Shown here: piece by piece, positions 25,640-39,097 of the stretch
How the letters are laid out: every line of letters starts with the position of its first letter
Position numbering within the stretch: position 1 is the stretch's first letter
DNA from: Phaseolus vulgaris
Taxonomy: Eukaryota > Streptophyta > Magnoliopsida > Fabales > Fabaceae
Direction: 5' to 3'
NCBI RefSeq assembly: GCF_000499845.2
Contig: NC_023755.2
Span: 230,750 to 294,749, forward strand
Length of the DNA stretch: 64,000 nt
Made by a program: the position numbers and the translations under genes
The notes under the pieces: generated by a model
Told to the model about the DNA's origin: nothing
What the model saw: only the letters and a program-made list of their open reading frames with translations
Database searches by the model: none

Positions 25640-27128
25640 TCAAATATTAGAATAATAATTCAGATATTAATAATTTATTCTAAATATATTAATAATTTTC
25701 ATTTAAAATGTTATTATTATATTCATTGAAATGTATAATTAATTTAATAGTATTATTAAACAATGCATTGTGAAATATAATATATTTATTAAATTTTAAC
25801 TCGATACATATGATACCGTATACACATATATTTGAAATTTAAATTTTCTAAATCAAAAATTAAAAATTATAATTATGAAAATAAATTTATCTTTCTTAAA
25901 CTTTTTTATTTGGATTCTTTTTAAATAAAATAATATTCTAACTCTTGTTGTGTTATTAGACTAAATAGGAGTTAAAGAGTTTTTTAAAATGTTTAATTTA
26001 GTGATAATATATATGGATTGTTTTGGTTTTAAATTTTTAAATAAGTGTTAAGAAAATTGTAGATAGTTTTAATGAAGTAAGGGAGTTAATTATTACATCT
26101 ATTATATGATGTTAGATTGTTATATGTATCTTATTTAAGAAATTGTAAGAGGTTTATACAATTAAGCAAAAAATATCTTATTTATAAAACAATAACTATA
26201 TTGCTTAATTAATTATATACTTAGAAATAATTTAATCATCTTAATTTTAAAATTACATATGATAAGTGGGTTAGAAGTGTCAAGTTAAATTAGATGTGTT
26301 GGCACCACACTGATATTTTACACGTCATCTTTCATTAAAAAAAAGTTATTATTCTTAAAAAAAATTAATTATAATTAATAATAAAAAGTAGAAAAATATT
26401 AGTAAGGAAATGTCGGGAACTTAAAAGCAAAAAGAAATTGTGAAAACAAAAGAAAACAGGATAATACTTTTAGAAATTTTAAACATATTTAAAAGTTTTG
26501 GTAAGATATGCTTAAGGTCTAATATTTCTGTACAAATGAATTTGATTCTTATACTAATAAATTAAAATTGTGAATTTAAATTAGTTTTTAGTATTTTTTT
26601 AATTTAAAAAAAACTAGAAGAGACTAAATCTATAATTTTTAAAAAGTTAAATGATGCAATTTATTAACATAAAAGTACAAAGGCTTTTACTACAACTTAT
26701 TTCATACTAAAAATGATATCACATATATTTGAGACAAAAATATTCTTTCAAAATAACGAAAATAACTTTAAATAAATGGAGGATGTAGATAAAAAAATTA
26801 CTTCCAAAACCCTTTATCCAAAAATATTCCAAATTTAAATTTCCAGAACATATTTTTGAATTCCAAAATTTTTTATCCAAAATGCATTTGCAATTGTGTT
26901 TTGATTTTTTTTTTTCAGAATTTTTTTTTTAGTTTTGAATTATATTTATTATTTTGGATTTTCAAATCCGGAATAAAGGTAGTTTTGAAAATTTTTAAAA
27001 ATGATAGGATGCAATTTAAAATTGTTTTGGTGGAAGTAAAAATTGCCAATATTTGACTACAGGTCCTTACCACTTAACTAATATTAGCAGAATTTGATCA
27101 CATTTGACTGAAAGTATAAATATACATG

Positions 27129-27133
<5 letters not shown>
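25640..27133. other. Intergenic, very AT-rich
   Basis: No coding frame. At 26770-26900 several short inverted and direct copies of TTCCAAA/AATTTT motifs occur, like decayed fold-back DNA. Confidence 0.55.

Positions 27134-27180
<47 letters not shown>
27134..27180. repeat. (AT)n microsatellite
   Basis: Perfect AT dinucleotides over about 45 bases. Confidence 0.95.
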
Positions 27181-27183
<3 letters not shown>

Positions 27184-28076
27184 CAATACATTTGTTGTTT
27201 GATCTAAATTATATAAGCACATTTCTAAGCATATGCATGTCAGTTGGATGTGTTCTGTCCTAGTGGATGAAACCACTTCTTGCACTATCATTTCCATGCA
27301 TGGGAATATTACTGAATTGATTTGACAAAATTCAATGAAATGAATCTATGGATACAAATAAGAAGAATGTTATGTGATATTCTTCGACAAATTGAACACA
27401 AACTCAAGTAATGGTTTAATTTGGGTGGAAATCTGCAGCTAAATTACTTGAACAACTTGCATCCATGCTCTTCTTTCTCGTAAACTATTGATTAATTGGA
27501 ACTCAGAATGGCAGTGTGACACCAACAACACAGAATCAACTTCACAGTGTCACATGAGTTCTTAGTCTGTAATGAAAACACCAGTTACGTCCTAAAACAA
27601 GTGATGTAACATTTGCATGACAACAAAGCACACAGAAGGTACAATGGAGGTAACAGGTCAAAATAAAATATGCATAGCTTCCAAACTGAGATATTCAGTA
27701 AAATATTCTGAGACGTTCCATCATTCAAAGTGACTAAAAAGAGAGAAAGGGTCAAATAAAGTTGCCCACTTTTACTAGTCCATTCTACAAAAGTACCACA
27801 CTATGTGTACCTGTGATTTTTTTACCTCTAATGGAAGTGTTTTGATATTATTTGCCCCAGCAGAATTAGATCTTCTGGATTTTTAAGTGATTAAGATTCC
27901 TTCCCTATATGTTCATTCACTGACAGTAGGTACTATTCAACAATGATCCTCTGGTATCTGCAAGTTCATCACCACAGGAGCACATAATAAGGTACCAAAG
28001 ATTCAAAACATTACAAGAAAAGACAGGAAGCAAAAGAATATCAGGTGATGCTCCACTTGATTCAGGAAGTAATAAA
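27181..28076. other. Spacer downstream of the KIPK-type gene
   Basis: Moderate base composition but no open frame with coding character; no gene assigned. Confidence 0.5.
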
Positions 28077-28111
28077 ATACCTTTTTCAGCCTTTTGGCTA
28101 AGATCAAGTGT
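28077..28111 (+). pseudogene. Truncated U2 snRNA 5'-end fragment
   Basis: 35 bases beginning ATACCTTTTTCAGCCTTTTG and continuing GCTAAGATCAAGTGT match the 5' end of U2 snRNA with two differences (positions 9 and 12). The match stops abruptly at U2 base 35, before the branch-point recognition region. There is no upstream USE/TATA arrangement of a U2 gene. It is a relic, not a functional gene. Confidence 0.75.
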
Positions 28112-28590
28112 CATTCAGGGAGTCAAGTTAGAAGAGTTTAAAACCATGAAAATGATCTTGGTCTCACATACGTGCATAGATATATGTAATACAATTACAG
28201 GAAAATTACTTTAGTCACAAAACAAAGGAAAAGTAAAATCAATGGAGGAACTGTGTATAAATTGCTTAAATGACAATGATTTTGTTTTGCATGTAATTTC
28301 AGTCTCAGGAAATTACATTGTACAAGTCAATACATGACAATCTTAACAAATAATTTGATAAACCAAATATACCTTTAGCAGCTCATGACTTGCACAGAGC
28401 ATTCCAACTCTAGTTCATGCACATCATGGTAAAAATATTCTGCTTTTATCCACAAGTTGAACTAACCAATGATTATAGTTTACCTTTTGCAAACCTGTGC
28501 TATCCATCATCCTGACCAGTAACAATTATGGACTTTGGCATGGTCATGGGCATATCAGTTATCCTGTATCATCAGTATTCACATCAGACT

Positions 28591-28845
28591 AGGGGCATGT
28601 TTAGTTAAGCTTCTTCATTCGAACTTCTAGAAGAGAATAGGAAATAAAATGTAAAATAAATTTCCCCATAAGTTAAAACCACTCTATGCATAAATTAAAT
28701 ATTTAATTTGGTATAGTTAAATGAAGAAGTTTATACGAATTAGCTTACCATAAGCTAGTTTTAGCTTATGGAGAAGTTTATATTATATTTTCTTACTTTT
28801 TTCTCCTAAAGACATTTATGGAGAAATTTATCCAATCAGACCCTA
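28591..28845. mobile_element. MITE-like element with AGGGG/CCCT ends
   Basis: It starts AGGGGCATGTTTAG and ends ATCAGACCCT. The reverse complement of the right end (AGGGTCTGATTGGATAAA) resembles the left end, and the motif CTTATGGAGAAGTTTA / TAAACTTC recurs inside in both orientations. CTAG-like bases flank both sides. A non-autonomous DNA element of about 255 bp is the best reading. Confidence 0.5.
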
Positions 28846-29543
28846 GATATAAAATTTAGTCCAAAGCTGATAAACTTCATATACTGACCCTTTAAATTTG
28901 CATGTATTGAATGCCAACATCTCCAATCTGTGCTTTAAACCAAGAAAACACCCACCACCACTGCATACAACAAGAATAAGACAACCAGTTCTAACCAGTT
29001 CATAAAGGTATAGTACTACAGATTACATATAGAACTGTTTCAAAATCACCAACATAAGAAAACCAGCCTTACCACTGTTATGCTTATTTGCATTTCTGCA
29101 TTGGCCCAGAAATGAAACGTATCTCACGGAATTGCATAATTGTAAATGCCAGTAACAAACTTGAATGGCTTTCCTTTATAATGTAAAACTATGCAAATGA
29201 CCAGAGAGTTTAAAAAAAACTAGAAATAAAGGATTTTGGGAAGGTGTCAACCATGGAGGAAAACGAGAAAAGGGAATGAAATATCCATTGATAATATCAT
29301 ATAGAGGCAGACAAACCAAAGAAATCCTTGTGTTTCCTTTATCGATTTGCAACTTCTAGTACAGTATAAACATATACTAATCTATCTATTTGTTACATGG
29401 TTTGGATTACATTTATGCTATAGGCTATACTAAGTGTTATATGGATGAGATTGGGTTTTGAAACCAAGTCAAGTTCAATTCAATTTCCTACCCCTCACAA
29501 AAAGAAATGAAAAAGAAAACCAGGGTTGGAAAGGGCAGAGTAA
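28846..29543. other. 3' flank of the KIPK-type kinase gene
   Basis: Probable 3' UTR and spacer. No other gene is supported. Confidence 0.5.
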
Positions 29544-32500
29544 CTAAAACAGCTCAAACTCTTCACAGTCTTCTATATCCTCTAAATCATTTGCATTCTC
29601 CTTATTTGCAGCCATAGATGGAGCACTACTTCCAAAATCCCGAAACTTGGGGAGCTCTGGTGGTGCTGCACACCGTATTAGAGCCCAGTTGAGGCCTTCA
29701 AAGAAGGGGTGCTGCTTTATTTCAGCAGCACCTTTTACAGAACCTAATCGATTTTCAGGATCCTTTATCAACAACCCTCTGATCAAATCTCTGGCATGAA
29801 AACTGACTATTGGAGCACCCGGGAACTTAAGGCATTGTGACACAACATTGGCTAATGTGTCCTCATTTGATTGGCCCTTGAAGGGAGTCTTACCATATAA
29901 AAGCTCAAACAAAAGTATACCAAAAGTCCACCAATCTACTGCACTCCCATGACCCTCACCCTTGATGATCTCCGGTGCAAGATATTCATAGGTTCCAACA
30001 AACGAGTTAGACCGCGCACTGGTAGGCTCCACCACAAGCTGTGGCAGTGGACCAACCTGAGAAGCTATGTCAGACTTCATCTTTCGGGATTTTGCTCCAG
30101 CAGATAATAGAATGGGAGTAAAGCAGGAAACTTGCCAATCTGGTTGGAGACAGAAAGGGTGTATGCAGCTAGCTTCAGAACAGGGACTGGAGGTCTTCTT
30201 CGCGGCATCTGTGTTAGGTGAAGATGACTTGACTAACATTGGATTGACAGAACACCTGAGTGACAAATCAAAATCTGTCAGCATAATATGTCCATCTTCT
30301 CGTACTAGGATATTTTCCGGCTTTAGATCTCGATATACAACTCCCAGCATGTGCAAATACTCCAGGGCGAGAAGAACCTCAGCAACATAAAACCTGCAAA
30401 TGTGATGGCATGACTATAGTGAAGAACTGGGTGAAAAACTTATCAACTTGCCATGCATTGTCACACAGGAATCTGTTTCTGGTAAAGTGAAAATGAGACA
30501 ATACAACATTCACACTTAATCTGCATCTTTCTCAGTTGCAGTCTAAACAAGACTTTTTTGGTACATCAATCAAGATAATTTCAAACACTGCCCTTTGATT
30601 AAATTCTCTTGGGGATTCCTATAGTTTTCCACTAAACCATCCAACCAATTTGTGCGCACAAGTGTGTCTGTTCTGTTTAAATTTCATTCATCAAGGTTAC
30701 CTCACTTACATTCTCCAAAAATTTACACTAGGTTTTCTAGTTCAGTGCATAGCATCAAACATAAAATGCTAGCTGGGCTTAGAAATGAATGCTGCAATGA
30801 ATAAATTACCAAAAAGGTCTCTGGACTTGAACATAAAAATTATCTTGGGTTAAAAAAATATGAACATACTCTACCGAGACAACAATTGAATTTCAAAACA
30901 GAAATATAGAAATCCAGGCACGATTGAATTTCAAAATATATTTTCTAGTCACAAAGGAATGGAGAAGTCCACAACTCCTACCTAGTTGCTTGTTCCGAGA
31001 AACTCTTGTATGACTGCCTCTGTCGCAGCACATGCAGATCTCCTCCGGGACAATACTCCATAACCAAGCAAGAGAGCTTATCTGTTCCAATATGAGAATA
31101 CAGCGTAGGAAGAAATGGATGATCTAGCATCTGAAGGATCTCTCTTTCAGTTTGGGCCCTGAACATTTTCTTCCGACTTGACAAAAATTCATTGTCCATC
31201 ACTTTGAGTGCAAAAAGGCAGCTTGTACCAATTAGTTCCGCAAGGTAAACAGTTCCAATGTCCCCACTACCAAGTCTCTTTTGCAACTTAAAGTGCTTCA
31301 AATTTAAATTACCATGTTGCTGCTGAACAGCACGGATAGCTTCCCATCTCATGTGTTTCGACATGTGAGGTCTGTGGCCACCACGGCTGGAACCACTAAG
31401 ACTGCTTTCCTCACTGATGCTTGTGCTACTACTATACTCACCAATGCTACTTTTTGAACTTTGAGAGAACTCGCCCTTTTCCTTTGATCTTGATTTCTCA
31501 TCAACTTTTGTCACCAGAAACTTAGTTCTCTTATTGCAGTTCAAGCTGAAACCAGGTTTGCTTGAATCCGTACCAACATTAACTGAGTTAACTTCAATGC
31601 TATGATTTGAACTGCTTGGAGACAATTTCCCATTTTCTTTCACTCCATGCTTCAAATCAGAATTTCCAACCTCCTTGTCCACATTACTTGTACATGGAGT
31701 GGAGCAGCTTGAGATAGAACTTAAATCCTGCTTTACCTTTTTCTTAAGAAAGTTCAAGTTATTGAATATTGGCTTTGACAAACATGTATTGCTGCTTGTG
31801 GATTTATCCCCTCCATTACCAGTGCCAGAGCTAGGTGGACAAGATGCAGGAAGTAAATTTGCTTCCTTCCCCTTAACTGGCATTGAAGAACTAAGAGAAG
31901 CTTTGCTTAAGGAAACAGGATCCCTTCTATCCTCTGGCACCACTTCACTAGCAGAGGCAACTGGTGACAAATGTGCAAGTACTGGTTTTCCAATGTCCAT
32001 TATTGGTTTGTCACCCTCAACCTCTAATGGCAGAGGAACAATCTGATCTTGGGATGAAAACCCAATCATCATTTCTTTTGGTTTTGTAGCATCAACCAAA
32101 GGACTAGGACGATGATCAATCGAACTTGATATAGTTACACCGGGTAATTTATTAGAAGGTGCAGTAGATATCTCTGGCACTAGGGAAATTTCAACCAAAT
32201 TCCCTTTCCCCTCGTCTACCACCGCTGTGTACAACCTTTTGATGGTGCCAGCCTCTGATACTCTAGATGAACTGCATGGCTTAGACAATCTTTTCAAAGC
32301 AGCCATTTCTGAGGCCTGAGAGATGCACAACCCTCTAAGTGCCTGCTTTAAACTTACCGGCTCTGAGATGCCAATTCCTGATGCCTGAGATGAAGTGACT
32401 TTTATTGGCCTTTTAAGAGCATTCTTTTGTAACCGTGATGAACTATGACCTCTTGAACTTTTAATATCAATAGCCTGAAAAAGCTGATTAATATCATCCT

Positions 32501-32615
32501 CAATCGAATACTTTTTTCCTGATTTGTGAGCACAACTACTCTCAGGTTTGTCAACCATAGAAATTATTTCTTCCCTTGATTCCACTATCTCACATGTACT
32601 ACCAGAGGTATCCAT
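29544..32615 (-). CDS. AGC (AGCVIII) Ser/Thr kinase, KIPK type
   Basis: Two exons, 32615-30982 and 30393-29544, join with AG|G at an Arg codon to give 827 aa. The first about 440 residues are a Ser-rich, disordered regulatory region with a conserved block [23 protein letters not shown] and [20 protein letters not shown], as in KIPK proteins. The kinase domain then shows a glycine loop ([11 protein letters not shown], about 447), ATP-binding Lys471, catalytic YRDLKPEN (Asp567) and DFD (585-587) in place of DFG, the mark of plant AGCVIII kinases. Next come the long insertion before subdomain [17 protein letters not shown], and a C-terminal EFELF (PIF-like) motif that can dock PDK1. KIPKs act near the plasma membrane in polarity and auxin-linked growth. 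All catalytic residues are intact. The intron position within the kinase domain is typical for the group. Confidence 0.93.
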
Positions 32616-33860
32616 ATTCGATAGATTATAAGTTGACTGACAAAAAAAGGAAACTCAGCTTTAGCCCAGTTTCAAAGATAAGTCACAGAGGATTGCACAG
32701 AAGTACAAAACCGCAAAGGGCACCACCACATTTCTCTTCAGTCATACCTCTCAACATCCAAACCTGAAATTTAACATTGATATTGCAGATAGGTCAAGAC
32801 AAGTTTGGAAAACAATGTATTTAGCTACATAGGCAGGGAAAAATAACAGACACGTGCATAATGCATTCGAACACCAAGTTGTCAGACAAACTGAAGTGGA
32901 TATTCACCTCATCCTAAGCCATCCTTGCAATTTGAACATTTTTATTACTGAACTGTAAAAGGTGACAATACATTTCTTCCTCCACTCCCATCTTGGGCCA
33001 CCACAGGCATTTACATCCCTGATGGAGGAGAGCAAGCATGGAGCACCTCTTTGTTCAGATTTGGTATTTGAAGATGTGAATTTGGAAGTGGGATACATTT
33101 CTTGATTATGTGAAGAGATGTGAGATTTGATATCAGGGGAAAAAGGAAAGATCAAGGCTCACAACCCAAAACATGGAATTAGTACCATAATTAGAGCTAA
33201 AAAAAACCTTGGATTCAAAGGCAAGGAGGACAACAAGGAAGCTCAATCAAAGAGAGAATTCAACAAAGAAGATAAAAGTAAAATGCATGAAACAAAGAAG
33301 CATAAATACATTAACCAATTATCCTCCTCGTGGATCAAAATTAAAAGAGGAGCTAAAACACCAAACAAAAAAAGTTAAACCATTACATGAAACAATCACA
33401 ATCAAATTGCAAAACCATCATCATCCAAGGGAACAAAAAAAAAAGGCCTATTGCAAAATCAAGCAAACATAATCCAACCACCCAGAAAACAAAAGCAAAA
33501 TCTGGAACAAAAAACCATGCCAACAATCAATTAACGAAAGAAACAACAAATAAAGAAACAAAACATTACCTGAAAGAGCTCCAAAACCCCAGAAAGAGGT
33601 GTGTGGAGGGGAATTGAAAGAGCCCAAAAGCGTAACACATGAAAAGCAAGTGAAAGAGGAGAGCATGCTAATGGTATGGCTAGGGTTTGATGTATGATGT
33701 TTGAAGTTGAAAGATGAGAGAGGGAGAGAGAAGGAAAAGGCAAAAGGGTGAATATGGTGAAAGAGGAAAGAGAAAACAGAAAAGGTAGAAAGGGTAATCA
33801 CGAGAAGGGTGAGAGGCAGAAAGAGCAGTGTGACAGTGGCAACATTTGCTGTTCCTATTG
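32616..33860 (-). other. 5' UTR and leader intron of the KIPK-type gene
   Basis: A leader exon from about 33860 to 33570 ends in TTTCAG|GTAATG. An acceptor AAATTTCAG|G at 32764 leads into 32763-32616 and then the ATG. The intron is about 0.8 kb. The leader is purine-poor on the minus strand (TC-rich), as in many plant leaders. Confidence 0.55.
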
Positions 33861-33900
33861 CTATTAACTACACCTCCTACCACCTACTGCTACAACTCCT

Positions 33901-36900
33901 TCATTTTCTCTGCAATCTAATGCTGCAAAACAAAAACAAAACAAAAAAAAACATTTACTATGATTTATGTTACCTTTTGTGTGTGGTGTAGACAACATTA
34001 ACACATGGTGTTGTGTTGCAGAGACACATACATACATTATGCACACACTAGTAACTCATTCAAACCATACCAAACGCTATGTGTTATTCTCTTCCTATCT
34101 CCTTCTCCTACCTTCATTTTAATATCTGCATGTAACCAATGCTTCTTATTATAAACCTATGCTAATTAATTATTATTATTATAGAAATATTTTGTTCTTA
34201 ATATAATCAAAAATTATAATTTTACTAGTTTTACTTAAACTCTATTAATGATTACAATAATTTTATGTATATTTAATATTTAGTAATTATCATATATGTT
34301 TATTAACAAAAAAAACTACTAAAAATTAAACATATATTCAATTATAAGTTTATACAAAATTAAAGAAACTAATTTTTTTTTATAAATTAGACATTTCTAC
34401 CATTATATAAAAAAATATTATTAAAAAAAAACAAATATGAAAAATTAGGCCAAAACTTATAAATAAATAAAAACATCAAATTTAGATTAATCATATAACA
34501 TAGAATTTTAAAGCCTGATAAGAAAGAACTCTGGAGATAAATTAAGAAACGAATAAAAGAATCAAAATAATCAAAATAAACGAATAAAAGAATTCTTATT
34601 TTTTTAAAGTTTTTAAATTTAAAATTATAATTTTTCTTCTTGTTATATTAATATTTTTTTGTATTTAACTAACTATTTATTCTAAATTTATTTGATTAGA
34701 AATAAATATGTAAACAATGAAAAAAAAATTAAAGTTTAAATTAATAAAATAAGACTGAAAAAAAATATAAATGAGAAGAAAGAAAAATACATAATTTAAT
34801 TCAGATAATAAAATATATGTAAGTTGTAAGATTTACACAAGTAACCAAAGTGTCGTTCTAATTAAATATTAAAATGTTTTTCATTTGTTCTGTTTTAAAC
34901 TCGGACTTATGATTAAGTGTTATTTTATAAAATAATTGTCAATTATTTTAATTGCATGTATAATTTTGTAAAATATTATATAAGTTATATGAATTATTAC
35001 CCCAACAATCAATTATGTATAATTATAATCAATTATGTATAATTATAATCAATTATATAATTTAATGGAATATGTAAAATAATAAATAAATTACATTTTT
35101 AAGATTTTGTTTATTAATTTTGTTTCTATATTTTTGAGATATGATTGAGTGTGTAAATTACACTTTTTAGACTAGCATAATTATATTTTTTACTTTAAAA
35201 ATTATGTTATTGGTGTAAAACTAGGTTTGGTGATGATTAAGGTCTCTTTCTAAGAATAAATCTCAATTGAAAAAAAAAAACTTTTACCAATTAATTTAAG
35301 GATAAGTTACTAACTTGATCAGTGAAATGTATAAATTAATTAATAATAATTTAGTATTTGAAAGATTAACAAATTTAATCTAATCCTTCTATCAAATATG
35401 AATTAATTGGTTCTAACACAATATAAATGAATCTAAAATTAGTTCTTAACATCATAATTAAACATTTTAACTCAACTACAATAAATAAATAATTAATACA
35501 TTTTCAGCACATTTAGTGACTAATTTTTGTAAAATTTTAAAAACATAATTGAAAAAATTTAAGAATATATATATATATATATATAATAATAAAAACTTTT
35601 ATCTATTATCATAAAATTTTACATCTTAATTAAACTAAACTCACACCTCAAATAACAATAATATCTATAAAAAAATATTGTTAAAATAATTATATATGAA
35701 AAAGTTAAGGGTATATTAGTTAAATTGATTGTAATCTTTGAAAGAAAAATGAAAAATTGTGAGTATTTATGGAAAGGTAGAGAGAGTTAGGGGCATAGTG
35801 TCCTAAAGTTGTAAGGTAGGGTTAGGGTTTGTTGTGCATTACATAAGAAGTTGGATGGGACCACTTTTTAATTTTTTTCCTAAATTTGTGAACTGTAATC
35901 ATATCATAAATGCTTCAACTTTTTCCACTAACAAACAAACAAATCATAAAATAATTAGGTCAAATCTTGCCTCTCTTCTGTGGATTTGATTTGGACTAGT
36001 GAGTTAGATATTTAGCTTATTTAACTAATAATAAATTATTAAATGTGTTTAGTTGGAAAGTTTTTCTATAAAGTTTTTTATTAAAAAATTATAATGTAGC
36101 TAAATATTTTGACTTCATTTTTTTATGATATTGTACCTTTTAGTTTTTGTTTGAATTGAAAAGTGAAAAAAAAGGAGAAAAAGAAATAAATATATTTATT
36201 AATTATTTTAAGTGGAAAGTTATATAATCATATTGGAAGAATAGTTATGCAATTGTATATTTTTATTTAACAAAAGATAAAATTAGTTAATTAGATGTTA
36301 TAATGTGTCATTTTATTAAATAATAAAATTGTCAAATAAAAATACATATTTTTTATTGGCACTTTTTGTAATGTTTAGATTAATTGATTGAAATTAGTAA
36401 ATAATGAATAAAAAATAAGTGGTAATAAAAAAAATACTAATATGCAACATGCAATCATGGTTAGAATAATATAATAATAAAAAATTTATTGTTAACTAAT
36501 TTTTTTAGAAGATAAGAAATAAACGAGAAATTAACAAATGTTAATGAGTCTGAACTATAAATAAGTTAGAATAAAAAAAAGTTATAAGTAAAAAAATATT
36601 TCATGTTAATGAAATTGATCCAAATAAAATTATTTAAAACTTTATTGTATTAAAATCAAACAACTTATTTATATCATCTATAAAACTATGTTTTAATTCA
36701 ATCAACATAAGCATTATAGTTTAAAATAATTTATCTGAATTTAAGAGAATTTGTATTTATTAAATTTCAAATAATTGATATACGGGATATATGAATAAAT
36801 TGAAATTAGTCTACGTTAATAAAATTAGTTTATATTGATGAAATTTGAGTATGGGAAAAGTATGTAATAAAATATTTCTTTTAAATAAAACCACCAATTA

Positions 36901-37224
36901 GTTTATTTATTTATTAAGAATACTTTTTTAAGTATATTAAGAATATTTTCTTTATTCAATATTTTCATCTTCACACACAAAAATTATTAAAAAAAAAATC
37001 ATTTTTAGTAACCATATTTAACTGATAGAAATACATAAATGTGTTTACTATAGAAATTATTTGAAAATATTTATAAAGAATTTGAAAAACCTTTAAAAAT
37101 GTTAAACTATTTAAATGAGGTTGACCAAGGACCACATTCAGGTTGGTCAGCATCCAACATTCAAATGTAAATAAAATAAAAAACATAAATTTTTTTTTTT
37201 AATAAATACTCATACACAAAAGTA
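33901..37224. other. Gene-empty AT-rich block
   Basis: Over 3 kb of A/T-rich DNA with short direct repeats and an (AT)n tract at about 35566-35585. A telo-box-like GTAGGGTTAGGGTTTG lies at about 35815-35830, without a gene attached. Confidence 0.6.
35007..35059. repeat. 20-bp tandem repeat
   Basis: AATCAATTATGTATAATTAT occurs twice exactly (35007-35026, 35027-35046), then in part a third time. Confidence 0.9.
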
Positions 37225-37530
37225 AAATATATATTCAATAAACTAAATATATTTTATAAACTAAAAAATTATTGATATCTAAAGTAACTTTATTATTAAT
37301 AAAAAATTATAAATTAGTATCTAATCAGTATCAATTACTTTATATTTTAAAATTAGTAATTAAAATTTTCGTAACTAACTAAATACCAATTTAAAAATTT
37401 GTTTATAAATTTTTATTTAGAATATAAACCACTTTAGATATCAATATTTTTAAGTCTATAAAATAGTATTAAATTTATTTAATATAGTAACTAATTATTA
37501 TTTTTCTCTAAAATTAGTTTTGCAGCAGTG
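37225..37530. mobile_element. Fold-back CACTA-like MITE, copy A
   Basis: The right end reads TCTAAAATTAGTTTTGCAGCAGTG, whose reverse complement starts CACTG. The two halves are imperfect inverted repeats: TTGATATCTAAAG, TTTTAAAATTAG and TAGTATCTAAT-type blocks recur in opposite orientation. The left tip is worn away. It is the same family as the copy at 38.7 kb. Confidence 0.65.
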
Positions 37531-37821
37531 TTTATATAGAACTTTAATAAAGAAATATAAAGAAAATAAAATAAAGTATTTTATTAACTAAAAGAAATGT
37601 ATATGAATTTGCTTGGTGAGAAGGTAATTTTTATAATAAAACACCAAAATTAACTTAATATTGTCACTAAAAATATCTTTAGAGATTTTCTTTTACAATA
37701 CTTTTAATTTAAAAACATAAAGAAAAATATCAAACAAATCTTTTTATCCACTAAAATGAACTTATATAATTTATTTGATGAGGAGACACTTTTTAAAAAA
37801 CACATAACAAAATCTAAAACT

Positions 37822-37828
<7 letters not shown>

Positions 37829-37870
<42 letters not shown>
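37829..37870. repeat. (AT)n microsatellite
   Basis: Perfect AT dinucleotides over about 42 bases. Confidence 0.95.
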
Positions 37871-37872
<2 letters not shown>

Positions 37873-38720
37873 TCCCTTTATGTTTGACCTAGTAGGTTTT
37901 GGTGTTCCATTTATATGAAGTGGTGGATCAAGTGTTTTCTGAAAATTCTTTTCTGATAAAACTTCACAATTGAGATGAACAAATTTGCATGGCTTGTTTC
38001 AATATAGGGAGCAATTGCATCACTTTCTTTTACCAAACACATCTTTCTTTTTCTCCTTTTTTTTTCTCACCTGTTCAAAACTTTACTTTACTCAACAAAT
38101 ATTCTTTTATATATATATAAATCCAAATTTCAATCACATATTTAGAAAAAAAACATGACTACAAATTTATCAACTATATTCTATCATGTTTATAGTAAAA
38201 AAAAACATGACTTATCATAAGCAAATAATATTTTTGGAGTGTTATAATTCACAAAAAAATTGTTATAGTTTATGTATATATCTTATGGGATTTGATTTTA
38301 CTCGTACCTAATCTTATTTTGTATATGCATTGTAATTTTTAATAATTTTTTTTTTATCTACAATGAACTAATTACATTAAATAAAATTGGACAATGAAGG
38401 AATGTCACAATCCATATAAAAAAATTAAAAGTCTCCAAGTCAGAACTCATTACAACCCAGCAATATATCATCTCAAAAACCTATATATATGTTACGTACT
38501 AGTCTGTGAATGAAATGGTTTAACCAAACAAACCTAACTAGAAGCCCAAAACATCATGTATTGATGCAACAACTAACAAAAAAAATTAAAACCACAAATT
38601 GTCTATAGAACTTAGATTCCTTAGTAATTTGCACTTGTGGCAACCAAAATCCAGAAACACGTGATCATAATCTCCAACGAGCTTATATTATAAATTGATT
38701 AATAACAATCAACCATATAT
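37871..38720. other. AT-rich spacer
   Basis: No coding frame or repeat of known family seen. Confidence 0.5.
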
Positions 38721-39097
38721 TACTAGAAAATCATTAAATAGAAATCAATTTTAGAAACAAAAAATAATTAGTCGTTATATTGACTAAATTAGATACTATT
38801 TTAAAGACTACAAAATTATTTGTATCTAAATTAGTTTTTATTATTGATAAATAGTTTCTAAATTGATATCTAATTACTACCAAAATTTTAGCTACCAACT
38901 ATCTAAATTTTAAAGTTGATAACTAAAACCTTAGTAGCTAATTAAATATCAATTTAAAAACTATTTATCAATAATAGAAACAAATTTAGATACCAATAAT
39001 TTTTTCAGTCTCTAAAATAGTATATAATTTATTCAATATAACAATTAAATATTTTTTATCTCTAAAATTAGTTTTTATTTAATTATATTTTTTAGTG
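38721..39097. mobile_element. Fold-back CACTA-like MITE, copy B
   Basis: About 377 bp made almost wholly of two inverted arms of about 180 bases around a short loop near 38905. Matching blocks are ATAGTTTCTAAATTGATAT, TTATTGATAAATAGTTT and GTATCTAAATT. The right end is TTTTTTAGTG (CACTAAAAAA reversed) and the left is TACTAGAAAATCATTAAATAG, one base from CACTAGAAAAT. This fits the CACTA(C)AAGAAAA-type ends common in legume genomes. It has no coding capacity. Confidence 0.75.

Noticed and set aside
30067..30390. 107-codon plus-strand frame
   Set aside because: Antisense of the kinase catalytic exon.
33127..33801. Lys- and Ser/Phe-rich frames on both strands
   Set aside because: Purine-rich leader and leader intron of the KIPK-type gene; biased composition keeps frames open by chance.
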